64,000 nt of DNA. Source: Bacteroidetes bacterium GWF2_38_335. GTDB lineage: Bacteria; Bacteroidota; Bacteroidia; Bacteroidales; GWF2-38-335. This document shows positions 54,121 to 63,160 of this stretch, piece by piece. The first letter of the stretch is position 1. Every line of letters begins with the position of its first letter. The position numbers and the translations under genes are program-made. Location of the stretch: the NCBI GenBank assembly GCA_001769535.1, contig MEOH01000022.1:186001-250000 (forward strand), in the 5' to 3' direction. The notes beneath the pieces are model-generated. The model was given only the letters and a program-made list of their open reading frames with translations. It made no database searches and had not been told where the DNA came from.

Positions 54121-54155
54121 AAAAGGTCTGATTGAGTTTCTCAATCAGACCTTTT
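54121..54155. terminator. Bidirectional terminator between convergent genes
   Basis: A perfect 16-bp stem (AAAAGGTCTGATTGAG with CTCAATCAGACCTTTT) has a TTT loop. It serves the plus-strand hypothetical gene and minus-strand fabH. Confidence 0.88.
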
Positions 54156-54179
54156 CCTTGAATATTTTCTAATTACTGA

Positions 54180-55178
54180 TTATTTAGGATCATAGCCCCA
54201 TTTAAGGTACAGAGCGCCCCAGGTAAAACCTGCTCCGAAAGAAGCCAGAATAATGTTATCTCCCTTATGGAGTTTAGATTCCCATTCCCATAAGCAAAGC
54301 GGGAGGGTAGCTGCTGTGGTATTTCCGTATTTTTCAATATTGATCATTACCTGTTCTTTATTGATTCCCATTCGTTTTGCAGTAGCTTCAATAATTCTCA
54401 TGTTTGCCTGATGAGGAACCAGCCAGTTTAGTGTTTCGGGTGTGAGTCCGTGTTTCTCCATCATTTCGACAGATACGTCGGCCATTTTTGAAACGGCCCA
54501 TTTGAACACATGCTGTCCATCCTGGAAAATATAATGTTCGCGTGCATCAATTGATTCGTGACAGGCAGGTCTGACCGAGCCCCCGGATTTCATGTGCAGG
54601 TAAACACGGCCAACGCCATCGGACTGCATTTTCATGTCGATAACGCCAATATTTTCGGTTGTAGGTTCGAGGAGGACAACACCTGCGCCATCGCCAAAGA
54701 TCGGACAGGTTGCGCGGTCGGTGTAGTCAACAATGGATGACATTTTTTCTGCACCGATCACAAGAGCCTTTTTAACACGTCCGGTTTCAATAAACTGAGA
54801 GGCAGTTGAAAGTGCGTAAAGAAATCCTGAGCATCCCGCATTTAGGTCGAAATGAAAGGCGTTTTTAATTCCGGCTTTATCAGCAATGATGCTGGCAGTT
54901 GCGGGAAACTGCATGTCAGGAGTAACAGTTGCACAAAGTACAAAGTCAATTTCATCGGGTGAGGTTCCGGTTTTTTCCAACAAACGGGTTACGGCAACAA
55001 GGGCGATATCAGAAGTGCCTTTTCCGGGCTCCCTTAAAATTCTTCGCTCCCTGATGCCAATGCGGGTCATGATCCATTCGTCGCTGGTATCAACCATTTT
55101 GCTCAGTTCCGAATTATCGAGGATATATTCCGGTAAATAACCCTCAATACCTGTGATTACTGCATTAATCTTTGACAT
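54180..55178 (-). CDS. fabH: 3-oxoacyl-ACP synthase III
   Basis: FabH condenses acetyl-CoA with malonyl-ACP to start fatty acid synthesis. The 332-residue protein has the catalytic Cys116 in [10 protein letters not shown], His in [11 protein letters not shown] and Asn in [11 protein letters not shown]. The ATG overlaps the plsX stop codon (TAATG), so the pair is coupled. It is the last gene of the yceD-rpmF-plsX-fabH operon. Confidence 0.97.
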   Translation of the reverse strand: MSKINAVITGIEGYLPEYILDNSELSKMVDTSDEWIMTRIGIRERRILREPGKGTSDIALVAVTRLLEKTGTSPDEIDFVLCATVTPDMQFPATASIIADKAGIKNAFHFDLNAGCSGFLYALSTASQFIETGRVKKALVIGAEKMSSIVDYTDRATCPIFGDGAGVVLLEPTTENIGVIDMKMQSDGVGRVYLHMKSGGSVRPACHESIDAREHYIFQDGQHVFKWAVSKMADVSVEMMEKHGLTPETLNWLVPHQANMRIIEATAKRMGINKEQVMINIEKYGNTTAATLPLCLWEWESKLHKGDNIILASFGAGFTWGALYLKWGYDPK

Positions 55179-56122
55179 TACTTAAAAGCTTCTTTTATTT
55201 TATCTGAAATTTTTGCTTCAACGACTTCAACAGTCTGAAGAACCATATTCTTTATAGCATTGGCATTAGAAATGCCATGCCCGATAATAACAGTTGAGTT
55301 GATACCCAGAACCGGGGTTCCGCCGTATTTTTCAAAATTGAAATTTTCATCGATAAAAGGATCATTGATCCTTCTTTTTTTCAGCAAATTATAAAAACCT
55401 TCGGCTTCTTTTAGAATAACATTTCCGGTGAAACCGTCGCAGACAAATACATCTGCCTTGTCGTCAGAGAAAAGGTCGTTTCCTTCAACATTGCCCACGA
55501 AATTGAAATGGGGGTTGTCTTTCATCAGCTCGTAGGTTGATTTGGTGAGCAGACTACCTTTTTCTTCTTCTTCGCCAATGTTAACCAATCCAACGCGGGG
55601 TCTTTTTATTCCGTAAACATACTCGGTATAAATTGAACCGATCAGTCCGTACTGATATAAAACATCCGGTTTGCAATCGGGATTCAGTCCGACATCCAGA
55701 ATGATGCCGAATTTTCCATTGTCTTTTGGCATAGGACTGGCAATGCAAGGGCGGATAACGCCGGGAGCCGATTTAACGGTATACATGGCGCCGACCAGCA
55801 TTGCACCGGTATTGCCTGCACTGGCAAAACCGTCAATTTCTCCGGATTTAAGCAATTCAAATCCTTTGACAATGCTTGAATCTGTTTTTTTAGAAAAGGT
55901 TTTGGCAGGATGATCGCCCATTTCAATTACTTCGCTGGTGTTCACAATATGAAAACCTGAAGGAGAAACGTTTTCCCTTTTTAAAATTTCAAGTATTTTG
56001 TCTTCCCTGCCGATTAGAACAAGTTCCACCTCTGAGGGAACAGCATTACGGGCAAGTATTGCACCCAGAGTAGCAGCTTCCGGGGCATAATCACCACCCA
56101 TAATGTCAAGGCCGATCTTCAT
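55178..56122 (-). CDS. plsX: Phosphate acyltransferase PlsX
   Basis: PlsX converts acyl-ACP to acyl-phosphate for phospholipid synthesis. The 314-residue protein starts [16 protein letters not shown] and shows [35 protein letters not shown] and [13 protein letters not shown], all standard for the family. It follows rpmF by 12 bp. Confidence 0.97.
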   Translation of the reverse strand: MKIGLDIMGGDYAPEAATLGAILARNAVPSEVELVLIGREDKILEILKRENVSPSGFHIVNTSEVIEMGDHPAKTFSKKTDSSIVKGFELLKSGEIDGFASAGNTGAMLVGAMYTVKSAPGVIRPCIASPMPKDNGKFGIILDVGLNPDCKPDVLYQYGLIGSIYTEYVYGIKRPRVGLVNIGEEEEKGSLLTKSTYELMKDNPHFNFVGNVEGNDLFSDDKADVFVCDGFTGNVILKEAEGFYNLLKKRRINDPFIDENFNFEKYGGTPVLGINSTVIIGHGISNANAIKNMVLQTVEVVEAKISDKIKEAFK

Positions 56123-56134
56123 TCAGCTTGGGTA

Positions 56135-56320
56135 TTAAACTGCAACGTCTTTTTCGATAGCCAGATGACCTCTGTAAAATCCGCACTCGGGACATACCCT
56201 GTGGTATTTTACTGCTGCTCCGCAATTTGAGCAGGTTGAAAGTTGGGGAGCAATTGCTTTATCATGCGTCCTTCTTTTGTCTCTTCTGGTCTTAGAAATC
56301 TTGTGCTTAGGATGTGCCAT
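56135..56320 (-). CDS. rpmF: Ribosomal protein L32 (zinc-binding form)
   Basis: The 61-residue large-subunit protein starts AHPKHKISKTRRDKRRTH and holds CSNC and CPEC pairs, so it is the zinc-ribbon form. Its place between yceD and plsX is the classical bacterial arrangement. Confidence 0.98.
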   Translation of the reverse strand: MAHPKHKISKTRRDKRRTHDKAIAPQLSTCSNCGAAVKYHRVCPECGFYRGHLAIEKDVAV

Positions 56321-56358
56321 TTTAAATCATTTTTTAATTCAACACTTTATCTTCAAAA

Positions 56359-56889
56359 CTAATTTTTATTAAACTTTTTTAATTCGTCCCAACGCGGGTC
56401 GGATTGCGGCTCTTCATCTACAAGGAAATTTTCAAGCAGATCGAGCATTTCGGGATTACAGGTGGAATATCCTTCCTCGTCATCGGGATGGACTTTTTGC
56501 AGGGGCAGACTCAGAATAATGAATTCACGGATATATTCCGACATATCTATTTCATGGGTGTCGTTTGGAACAAAAATGATTTTGTCATCTTCATCCTCTT
56601 CTGCTTCCGTAAACTTCACATATAACTCATAATTGCCTGATAAAGCCAGATTGAATGTGTCAAGACAACGGTCACATTTTACGCTGACAGTACCCGAAAT
56701 ATTAATATTCATGACAGTTATGAGTGTTGATTTTGTCAACTCAACCAACACGTTCAGCGCTGCATCACTAATTTCAGTCCCACCTGTTTCCTCAAAGAAC
56801 CTTTTGTTGACTTCAAAGTCAAAAGTATGCTTTCCATTTTTAATTCCTTTCACAGGAATTTTATATTCAGCCAAGTAATCCAAATTCAA
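56359..56889 (-). CDS. YceD (DUF177) family protein
   Basis: The 176-residue protein has the family landmarks INISGTVSVKCDRCLD (single CxxC) and an acidic middle (TEAEEDEDDKI). The DUF177/YceD family is nearly always next to rpmF and has been linked to 23S rRNA accumulation. No ATG is in frame near the start. TTG at 56889 is the best start and gives a leader of only about 5 nt from the predicted promoter. Confidence 0.9.
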   Translation of the reverse strand: MNLDYLAEYKIPVKGIKNGKHTFDFEVNKRFFEETGGTEISDAALNVLVELTKSTLITVMNINISGTVSVKCDRCLDTFNLALSGNYELYVKFTEAEEDEDDKIIFVPNDTHEIDMSEYIREFIILSLPLQKVHPDDEEGYSTCNPEMLDLLENFLVDEEPQSDPRWDELKKFNKN

Positions 56890-56900
56890 AAAATAAAATG

Positions 56901-56908
56901 CAAAAGTA
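56901..56908 (-). promoter_or_regulatory. -7 box of the yceD-rpmF-plsX-fabH operon
   Basis: TACTTTTG on the minus strand fits TAnnTTTG and lies 12 bp before the TTG start. No clear -33 TTG is seen at 19-21 bp. Confidence 0.45.
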
Positions 56909-56956
56909 TAAATTAATATCAGAATAAAAAAATCTGATATTCAGTTTTGACCACTG

Positions 56957-58477
56957 CTATAATTTTATTCCTGTTTGCTGCTTTTTCAAGGCAATTCGAA
57001 ATGTTGTCCCTTTATTGATTTCAGAAGATTTTACAAAGATTTTACCCTTGTGGTAATACTCTATGATTCTTCTTGTTAGGGATAATCCCAAACCCCATCC
57101 ACGTTTTTTAGTTGTGTAACCGGGTTGAAATACTGTTTTATATTTTGATTTTGGAATTCCTTTTCCTGTGTCTTTAATGTCAATATAAACTACTTGTGTG
57201 TAATCGCTTACGATAATATCAATGGTGCCTTCACCTTCCATGGCATCGATGGCATTTTTAAGCAGATTTTCAATTACCCATTCGAAAAGAGGAACGTTAA
57301 GCGGAACAAAAACCTGTTCAAGCTGGCTTTGAATATTGATCTTAACTTTTTCGGACGATCTGTTGCGGATATACTCTGCCGAGGTTTTCAGAATCTCATT
57401 TAAGTTGATGCTGTCTAATGCGGGTGCTGCGCCAATTTTAGAAAACCTTTCGGTAATGACTTCGAGCCGTGAAACATCCTTTTCTACCTCGCTGATTATT
57501 TCCTGATCAACATTTTTCAGCTTCAACAGTTCAATCCATGCCAATAATGAAGATGTCGGGGTTCCGAGCTGGTGCGCAGTTTCCTTGGCCATGCCCACCC
57601 ACAATTGGTTTTGTTCGGCTTTGCGTGAGCTGTTAAATGCCAGATATGCGATGAATAGAAACACTGCAATAATGGAAATTAAAATTGCAGGATAATATTT
57701 TAATTGCGTAAGCAAAAATGAATCTTCATAATACACATGTTGAACCTGTTCATTTATTACAACCTGTATGGGTTCGTTTTGTGACTCCATATGGCTCAGC
57801 CGCTCTTTTATTTTTTCTTCACTGTTAAGTTCTGAGGAAGAAATATTTCCAAAATTTACAATTTTTGTCCGGGTACTGTCTGTAATGATAACGGGAACTG
57901 AGGCAGAATTTATTACCACCTCTGAAATAAATGACTCAATCAAATCGTTCATGACAACCTGCAACTGGCTAAAAAGCCTGGAGTCTTTATAATATATTTT
58001 CTGAAGGAGTTTGCCTTTGTATTTGACCTCAAGGGGTTCGTATTTTCCAAATTCACGCAATAGTGAATCATTCATTTTTACATTTTTTGGGATTTCCTTT
58101 TCAAGGTTGACGCTTGAAATTACAATATCTTCACTACTTGTAAGAATAATGGGGATGTAATCATTTCCTGAAATAATATTCAGGTAAAAGTCCAGATCAC
58201 TGGTTACATCATCACTCAACAGCCGTTCGGTTGCCAGTTTGTAAAGTTCCACTTTCTTTCGCTCTTCGCCGGCGATTTTGTCAAAAAATTCGCGGGTATA
58301 GTTAACGAGGGTGACTTTTTTATTGATTGCCTGTGCCCAGATTTTGACTTTTTTCTCTTCCTCATCGGCCAGTTTTTTTACCAACCGGTTTGTAAAATAC
58401 AGCGATGAACCGCCAATTGCCAGGGCGATAATAATCAGGAATAACTTCCATCGTTGTTTTTTAGAATAAAAATTCAA
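56957..58477 (-). CDS. Sensor histidine kinase with duplicated extracytoplasmic sensor
   Basis: The 506-residue protein has transmembrane helices at about 12-30 and 262-282 around a periplasmic region. The HisKA helix carries H302 in KETAHQLGTPTSSLLAW, followed by an HATPase domain (N box IENLLKNAIDAM, DTGKGIP, GWGLGLSLTRRI). The sensor consists of two similar halves, about 97-173 and 180-258. Both have an IPIILT/VPVIIT strand, an EPLEV/EPIQV strand and a YYKDS/YYEDS motif. It starts at TTG, since no ATG is available. No response regulator gene is adjacent, so it is an orphan. It could be the PorY-like partner of PorX, but nothing in the sequence proves this. Confidence 0.9.
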   Translation of the reverse strand: MNFYSKKQRWKLFLIIIALAIGGSSLYFTNRLVKKLADEEEKKVKIWAQAINKKVTLVNYTREFFDKIAGEERKKVELYKLATERLLSDDVTSDLDFYLNIISGNDYIPIILTSSEDIVISSVNLEKEIPKNVKMNDSLLREFGKYEPLEVKYKGKLLQKIYYKDSRLFSQLQVVMNDLIESFISEVVINSASVPVIITDSTRTKIVNFGNISSSELNSEEKIKERLSHMESQNEPIQVVINEQVQHVYYEDSFLLTQLKYYPAILISIIAVFLFIAYLAFNSSRKAEQNQLWVGMAKETAHQLGTPTSSLLAWIELLKLKNVDQEIISEVEKDVSRLEVITERFSKIGAAPALDSINLNEILKTSAEYIRNRSSEKVKINIQSQLEQVFVPLNVPLFEWVIENLLKNAIDAMEGEGTIDIIVSDYTQVVYIDIKDTGKGIPKSKYKTVFQPGYTTKKRGWGLGLSLTRRIIEYYHKGKIFVKSSEINKGTTFRIALKKQQTGIKL

Positions 58478-58875
58478 AATCCGCTTTTTTTAATCAGGGA
58501 TGCAAAAATATGAAAATTAGGGGACTATTTTAAAAAAAAGGGAAAAATTATTTGGTGGATGGGTTTCTGGTTTCTGGTTTCGTCTTTTTCGTTCAAAGGG
58601 TTCATTTAGTTTTTTTTGTTCCTTTTTGTTCCTTTTTGTTCTTTTTGTCCCGAAAATGAAATTATCGAGGATGTCTAACCTGTGGTCTCGACTTTAGTCG
58701 GCATTCTTTTAGTTTCTGGTTTCTGGTTTCTGGTTTTCCGGTCTTTGTTCTTGCTAGTTATTTTTGTCCCGAAAATGAAATTTTCGAGGATGCTCGACCT
58801 TAGTCGGCATTCGAAGGGTTTTTTTAGTTCCTTATTGTTCTTTTAGTTCGAAGGGTTTTTGGTTTGGGGTTGATT
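58478..58875. repeat. Repeat-rich 398-bp spacer
   Basis: The first 30 bp carry a TATTTTTG -7 box (58510-58503, minus strand) for the kinase. The rest holds low-complexity repeats: TTTCTGG runs, GTTCCTTTTT repeats, and a direct repeat of about 45 bp at 58643 and 58761 (TTTTTGTCCCGAAAATGAAA, then TCGAGGATG and TAGTCGGCATTC). No gene is seen. Confidence 0.6.
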
Positions 58876-61437
58876 TTATTCATCTTCCCATATGATGGTG
58901 ACAGGGTTTTTTTCTTTTTCTTCTTCCTTTTTCCTGATTAGGGCACTGTCTTTTTTATAGAGTCCGAATTCGCTGTTGAGGATTTCTTTAAGTTTTTTTC
59001 CTTCTTCCTGAAGATTTTCTTTAATTACTTCCCTTACTTTTTTAGTGTCGTAAGTTACTTTGTAATCATCAACAGTTCCTTTCATGGAGAGGTACAGACT
59101 GGTTTTTCCCAATCCGTCGTCTTCAATTTCTCCGAATTCACCGTTTTCTTTTTTATTTGATTTGGCTTTTTTGAAAAGCACTTCGGAAAGCAAAATTTTA
59201 AATTTGTAATCTATCAGATTATCAAAAGTATGTTCTCCTGAAATGTCAAGATTAAGTGCCGAACTGGTTATTTTCATTTCCGGTATTTTAACAGTCCGGT
59301 CCTTAATAATAATGTTATTGCTCAGTCTTTCAAACCTGATGTGTTTTAATTCATTAAGTGAAATAAATGAGGAAAGTCTTTCCATTGGTTCGAAATTGAC
59401 AAGTTCACCGTTATTTATCTCGACTTTTCCGTCGGCAACAATTTTGTCTTCTATTACCTCAAGGTCGTTGGTCCATTCGGCTCTCAGCATAATCAAAGCA
59501 TTAATGCTCCCTTTGAGGTTTTTATCCACGATGAAATCCTGGCTGAAATTATTAAAAGAATAAAACAGTTTGGTTATATCAATGTTGCTGAGTTCTGATT
59601 TGCAAAACACATAAAAATTGAGCAAATCGTTTTGCAAAATGGAAACATCTGCTCTGATGTTGCCTTGCAGTGAGCTGAAAGTGAAATTCCGGGTTTCAAT
59701 TTGCTTGTTTGCATAGATTACTTTCCCCTGAACCCTGTCTGCATCGAATTTTCCAAAACTGAACCGGTCTACTTTGAGGTTTATATTTAAGTTGATATCA
59801 TCAGGAAGGATAATTTTTCCTGATTCTCCCCCAGCCAGTGAAGTTCCTCTTGTTTTGGGGATAACATCCTCAACGTTCAGATTATGGCATTTTATATCAC
59901 CTTCTACACTTATTTTCTGGTCTTCAAGCATAATGTAGGAAATGAGGTTTTTCAGATATCCGGTGGTAAAGAAATCACTTTCGTTTATGGTGAAGGCCAG
60001 ACTGTCAATTTTAAGGTCGTTGTTTTTGAAGAGCAGTTTTCCGTTTAATTCTTTCAGCAGGTAGGAGTATTTTTCCATTTCCATGGTTACTCCCGAAAAC
60101 TCAATAAATCCCTGTGTTTTTGATTTCAGAAATGCATCTTTGCTGATATCTGCAAGGTTGTTCAGATTGCCCAGAAAATTGAGGTTTGCCTTTGCATGCC
60201 CTTTCATACTGCTGACACTTTCAAATTCAAAAAACTCATAAATCTCTTCCAGATCGGCAACCATGTCAAGTTCTATCTGCACTTTGGGTGAAGAAATATT
60301 TTCAGCCATGTAATTGCCTGATATTTTGCTTTTTCCCAGCTCCGAGTTGAAATTGCTTAGCTTCAGATATGATTTTCCGTCTTTGTCCTTACCATTAGAA
60401 TAAATTCCGTCGAGCGAAAGATTTGTGAGTGTAAGATCTGTCCCGGTTTTATTTATTTCCCCGTTTTTGATTCCAAACCTGGTTTCAACGAGCGGTGTTG
60501 AAGTATTGGAAATTTCTCCCTTAACCTTTGCATTTACAAAGAATGTTCCTGAACTGTAATAACCGGCAGTCTGACCGCGATATTCAGCAGGCAGCAAAGA
60601 AAGGAATGACTGGATGTTGATGTCTTTTCCCTTAACTTCCAGATCGATATAGTTTTTTTCAAGCCAGTAGCTTCCATAAACAACAAAACCCAGGTCGGCT
60701 AAAGAAAAGTAGCCATCACTCACTGTTACTTTTTCGTTATCGACATCAAGGTCCATGCTAAGCGAAGCATGGTTGCCATTGACATAATTCACATTGTCAA
60801 CCATTACCTTGTCAATGCTAAGGGTTCCGGTGGTTTCCAGAGTATATGTTTCGGCTGATAAATCGCCTGCTAAAACAAAATCGTCGGTATAGGTTTGAAT
60901 GTCAACGTTTTTAATTTTGTTGACGTAATTCAGTTTCATCTCAGACAGGGTAATTTTTTTCAGGGCAACCTCAAAGTCTGCTTTAGTGGTATCGGATGTT
61001 TCCTTGAAAATATGATAGTTGTCATTGCCTTTTGAATCAACCAGAACATTGGCGGTACCGTCGCTTATATATATTTTTTTTACGGTGTAGTCACCTGTGA
61101 ACACATCCATGATGTTAAACTGCAAAAACAGACTGGCGGAAGTAAACAGCACATTGGCATCGATATTTTTAAATTCGCCTTTTTTTATGCCCTCGGGTGA
61201 ATAAGCGGTCACATTGATGAACTCAATAGAGGCATCGGGAAATTTGGAGAATACTGAAAATTCGATATCTTCTATCTGCACATCTGCTTTAAGGGTTTTA
61301 TTCAGCTCACGTACAAAGTATTGCTCAATTTCATCCTCGTAAAAATAAATGATAATAAACCCCGAAGCCACAAGCAATAAGATCAGCGAAAAAATGCTGA
61401 TCAGGGTCCACTTCAATATTTTTTTAAATCGTTTCAA
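58876..61437 (-). CDS. AsmA-like envelope protein
   Basis: The 853-residue protein has an N-terminal signal anchor (WTLISIFSLILLLVASGFIIIY), the AsmA opening (LKADVQIEDIEFSVFSKFPDASIEF) and long beta-rich repeats. The AsmA C-terminal-like region (about 560-800) contains GTSLAGGESGKI and DRVQGKVIYANKQIETRNF. AsmA/TamB proteins are bridge-like lipid-transfer candidates between inner and outer membranes. The start is TTG at 61437, with a TAATTTTG box at 61455-61462 upstream. The C-terminal charged tail (KEEEKEKNP) is unusual but short. Confidence 0.88.
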   Translation of the reverse strand: MKRFKKILKWTLISIFSLILLLVASGFIIIYFYEDEIEQYFVRELNKTLKADVQIEDIEFSVFSKFPDASIEFINVTAYSPEGIKKGEFKNIDANVLFTSASLFLQFNIMDVFTGDYTVKKIYISDGTANVLVDSKGNDNYHIFKETSDTTKADFEVALKKITLSEMKLNYVNKIKNVDIQTYTDDFVLAGDLSAETYTLETTGTLSIDKVMVDNVNYVNGNHASLSMDLDVDNEKVTVSDGYFSLADLGFVVYGSYWLEKNYIDLEVKGKDINIQSFLSLLPAEYRGQTAGYYSSGTFFVNAKVKGEISNTSTPLVETRFGIKNGEINKTGTDLTLTNLSLDGIYSNGKDKDGKSYLKLSNFNSELGKSKISGNYMAENISSPKVQIELDMVADLEEIYEFFEFESVSSMKGHAKANLNFLGNLNNLADISKDAFLKSKTQGFIEFSGVTMEMEKYSYLLKELNGKLLFKNNDLKIDSLAFTINESDFFTTGYLKNLISYIMLEDQKISVEGDIKCHNLNVEDVIPKTRGTSLAGGESGKIILPDDINLNINLKVDRFSFGKFDADRVQGKVIYANKQIETRNFTFSSLQGNIRADVSILQNDLLNFYVFCKSELSNIDITKLFYSFNNFSQDFIVDKNLKGSINALIMLRAEWTNDLEVIEDKIVADGKVEINNGELVNFEPMERLSSFISLNELKHIRFERLSNNIIIKDRTVKIPEMKITSSALNLDISGEHTFDNLIDYKFKILLSEVLFKKAKSNKKENGEFGEIEDDGLGKTSLYLSMKGTVDDYKVTYDTKKVREVIKENLQEEGKKLKEILNSEFGLYKKDSALIRKKEEEKEKNPVTIIWEDE

Positions 61438-61454
61438 TCAGTTGTCTTAATCTG

Positions 61455-61462
61455 CAAAATTA
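61455..61462 (-). promoter_or_regulatory. -7 box of the AsmA-like gene
   Basis: TAATTTTG on the minus strand matches TAnnTTTG, 17 bp before the TTG start. There is no convincing -33 element. Confidence 0.4.
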
Positions 61463-61576
61463 TTTCAATTATTGCCCTGTTGTTTTCATGTTTATTAAAC
61501 TTATCAATAACATGCTGTTAGCAACTTTAAAACGGAGTTATTCAGTGTTTTGTTGTTTGTGGGGGCAGGTCAGATT

Positions 61577-63160
61577 TTAAAAATCAAAGGAAGAATTGTA
61601 AATCTGTGTTTTGAAGCCAAAATAAATGTAATTGGAGTATGTTTTTCCGGTTTCGTTACTGCTTAAACGCTTGTCATATCCAAAGAAAAAATGCATGTTT
61701 GTGCGGGGGTTCAGCATGTAACCGAATTTTATTCCTGTACTTGTAATGCTGGTTTTTAGTCCCTGCATAAATTCATATCCGGCAGTTGCAGGCATCTGGT
61801 AATTATTGGAAAGAAAAATATTCTGTCCATAATTGAGGTTGGCACTGTCAAGTCCGGTTTCAACATTCATCAGCCTGAATTCAATGAAGAAATCTTTAAA
61901 ATTATATTGCGAAATGATCAGAAACTCCCTGAAGTTTGCTCCCAGCGGATGCGCCAGTGCCTGATTGTAAAAGGAGTAATTTTGTCTGGCTGTCAGGTGC
62001 GAATAGGTGTATGGATTCACCTTGTTATATTCAGCTTGCAGGTAAAAGTTCTTAAATCCAAAGGGATCGAAAATTTTTATTCCAGCCTGTAATCCGTTTT
62101 TTTTGTCCAGTGAGTCCTTTCCCATATCATCAATCACATACTGGGCGTATAATTGCAATGATTTATGGGGAATAATTTTAAGGTTTAACCCCAAAAGCAC
62201 ATTGTGTGTGTTATCAAGGGAATATTGCAGACTGCGCACACCAATTACAGGATTAAATGAATTTGCCGGTACTTTTTTATTAAATGCGCTGTCGGCAACC
62301 TGGAAAATCACACCTTCAAACAAGCCGACCTGAGCATATTTATTAATTGCATAGCTCAAATAGTTAAAAGATCCAGTTTTTCTGGAATGAACAAGGTAGT
62401 TGTTGTCGTAGGCAATAACTTCCTGAAATGAGGTAAACAGGTTGATATATTGAATTTTTTTCAGTGTTGTGGTAATTTTCAGATAGGGATAGAAAAAGCT
62501 GTTGTCACTGAGCAGGAGTGAACGGTATCCTTCACCCACAAAATGTTTTCCGTGGCCCAGTTGCAGACTTAATATCTTCCAGGGAAAATAAGTTACAAAT
62601 CCAGAAGATGAGGAATAGTCAAATTTATCTTCATAGGATTTTGTGCGGCCAAAACCCGGAATTACGTGGTATTTTCTTACATAGGCATTGATGTGCTCTC
62701 TGAAAATACCTTGGTTTTCGAAGAAATCTGAATAAAAATACACGTTACGGCCAACTTTACCGTAAACGCATATACCTCTTGTGTTTATGGTTGGAGTGTA
62801 ATCGATGGCGGTATCGCGTCCTGATTCAAGATTAACAAGGAAATTAGCACCCAGTTTGAAATCTTTTTTATCTACAAGAAAAAAATCTTCTTTGCGAAGT
62901 TTTCTTAAAAACCATGTGTGTCTTATTTTAGAGAGCAAAGCACTGTCTCTGTTGTCAGGAAAAAGTACAGAGTCAATATCTATTTTCCCTCCAACCTGAT
63001 CTTTAAGCAGTGGTTTGAAACCGGTATGAATAATTTCACCCGAAGCATTGATTACTTTGTCAACCTGCCTGTTGTGATAATTGTTGAGGAACACCGAACC
63101 ATTTTGTGATAAGCCGGTCAACAGGATGGAAAAAAATATGGCCGTAACCAGAATTTTCAT
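61577..63160 (-). CDS. Wzi/RemB-like outer-membrane beta-barrel protein, copy 2
   Basis: The 527-residue protein has a signal peptide (LLTGLSQ) and the same landmarks as the protein at 24959: HFVGEGYRSLLLSDNSFF, FNPVIGVRSLQYSL, LYAQYVIDDM, YTYSHL, HPLGANFREFLIISQYN and LNYGQNIF. It overlaps the upstream glycosyltransferase gene by 4 bp. Wzi proteins bind capsule at the cell surface, and RemB is required for gliding. The adjacent WecA-like enzyme favours a polysaccharide role. Confidence 0.78.
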   Translation of the reverse strand: MKILVTAIFFSILLTGLSQNGSVFLNNYHNRQVDKVINASGEIIHTGFKPLLKDQVGGKIDIDSVLFPDNRDSALLSKIRHTWFLRKLRKEDFFLVDKKDFKLGANFLVNLESGRDTAIDYTPTINTRGICVYGKVGRNVYFYSDFFENQGIFREHINAYVRKYHVIPGFGRTKSYEDKFDYSSSSGFVTYFPWKILSLQLGHGKHFVGEGYRSLLLSDNSFFYPYLKITTTLKKIQYINLFTSFQEVIAYDNNYLVHSRKTGSFNYLSYAINKYAQVGLFEGVIFQVADSAFNKKVPANSFNPVIGVRSLQYSLDNTHNVLLGLNLKIIPHKSLQLYAQYVIDDMGKDSLDKKNGLQAGIKIFDPFGFKNFYLQAEYNKVNPYTYSHLTARQNYSFYNQALAHPLGANFREFLIISQYNFKDFFIEFRLMNVETGLDSANLNYGQNIFLSNNYQMPATAGYEFMQGLKTSITSTGIKFGYMLNPRTNMHFFFGYDKRLSSNETGKTYSNYIYFGFKTQIYNSSFDF

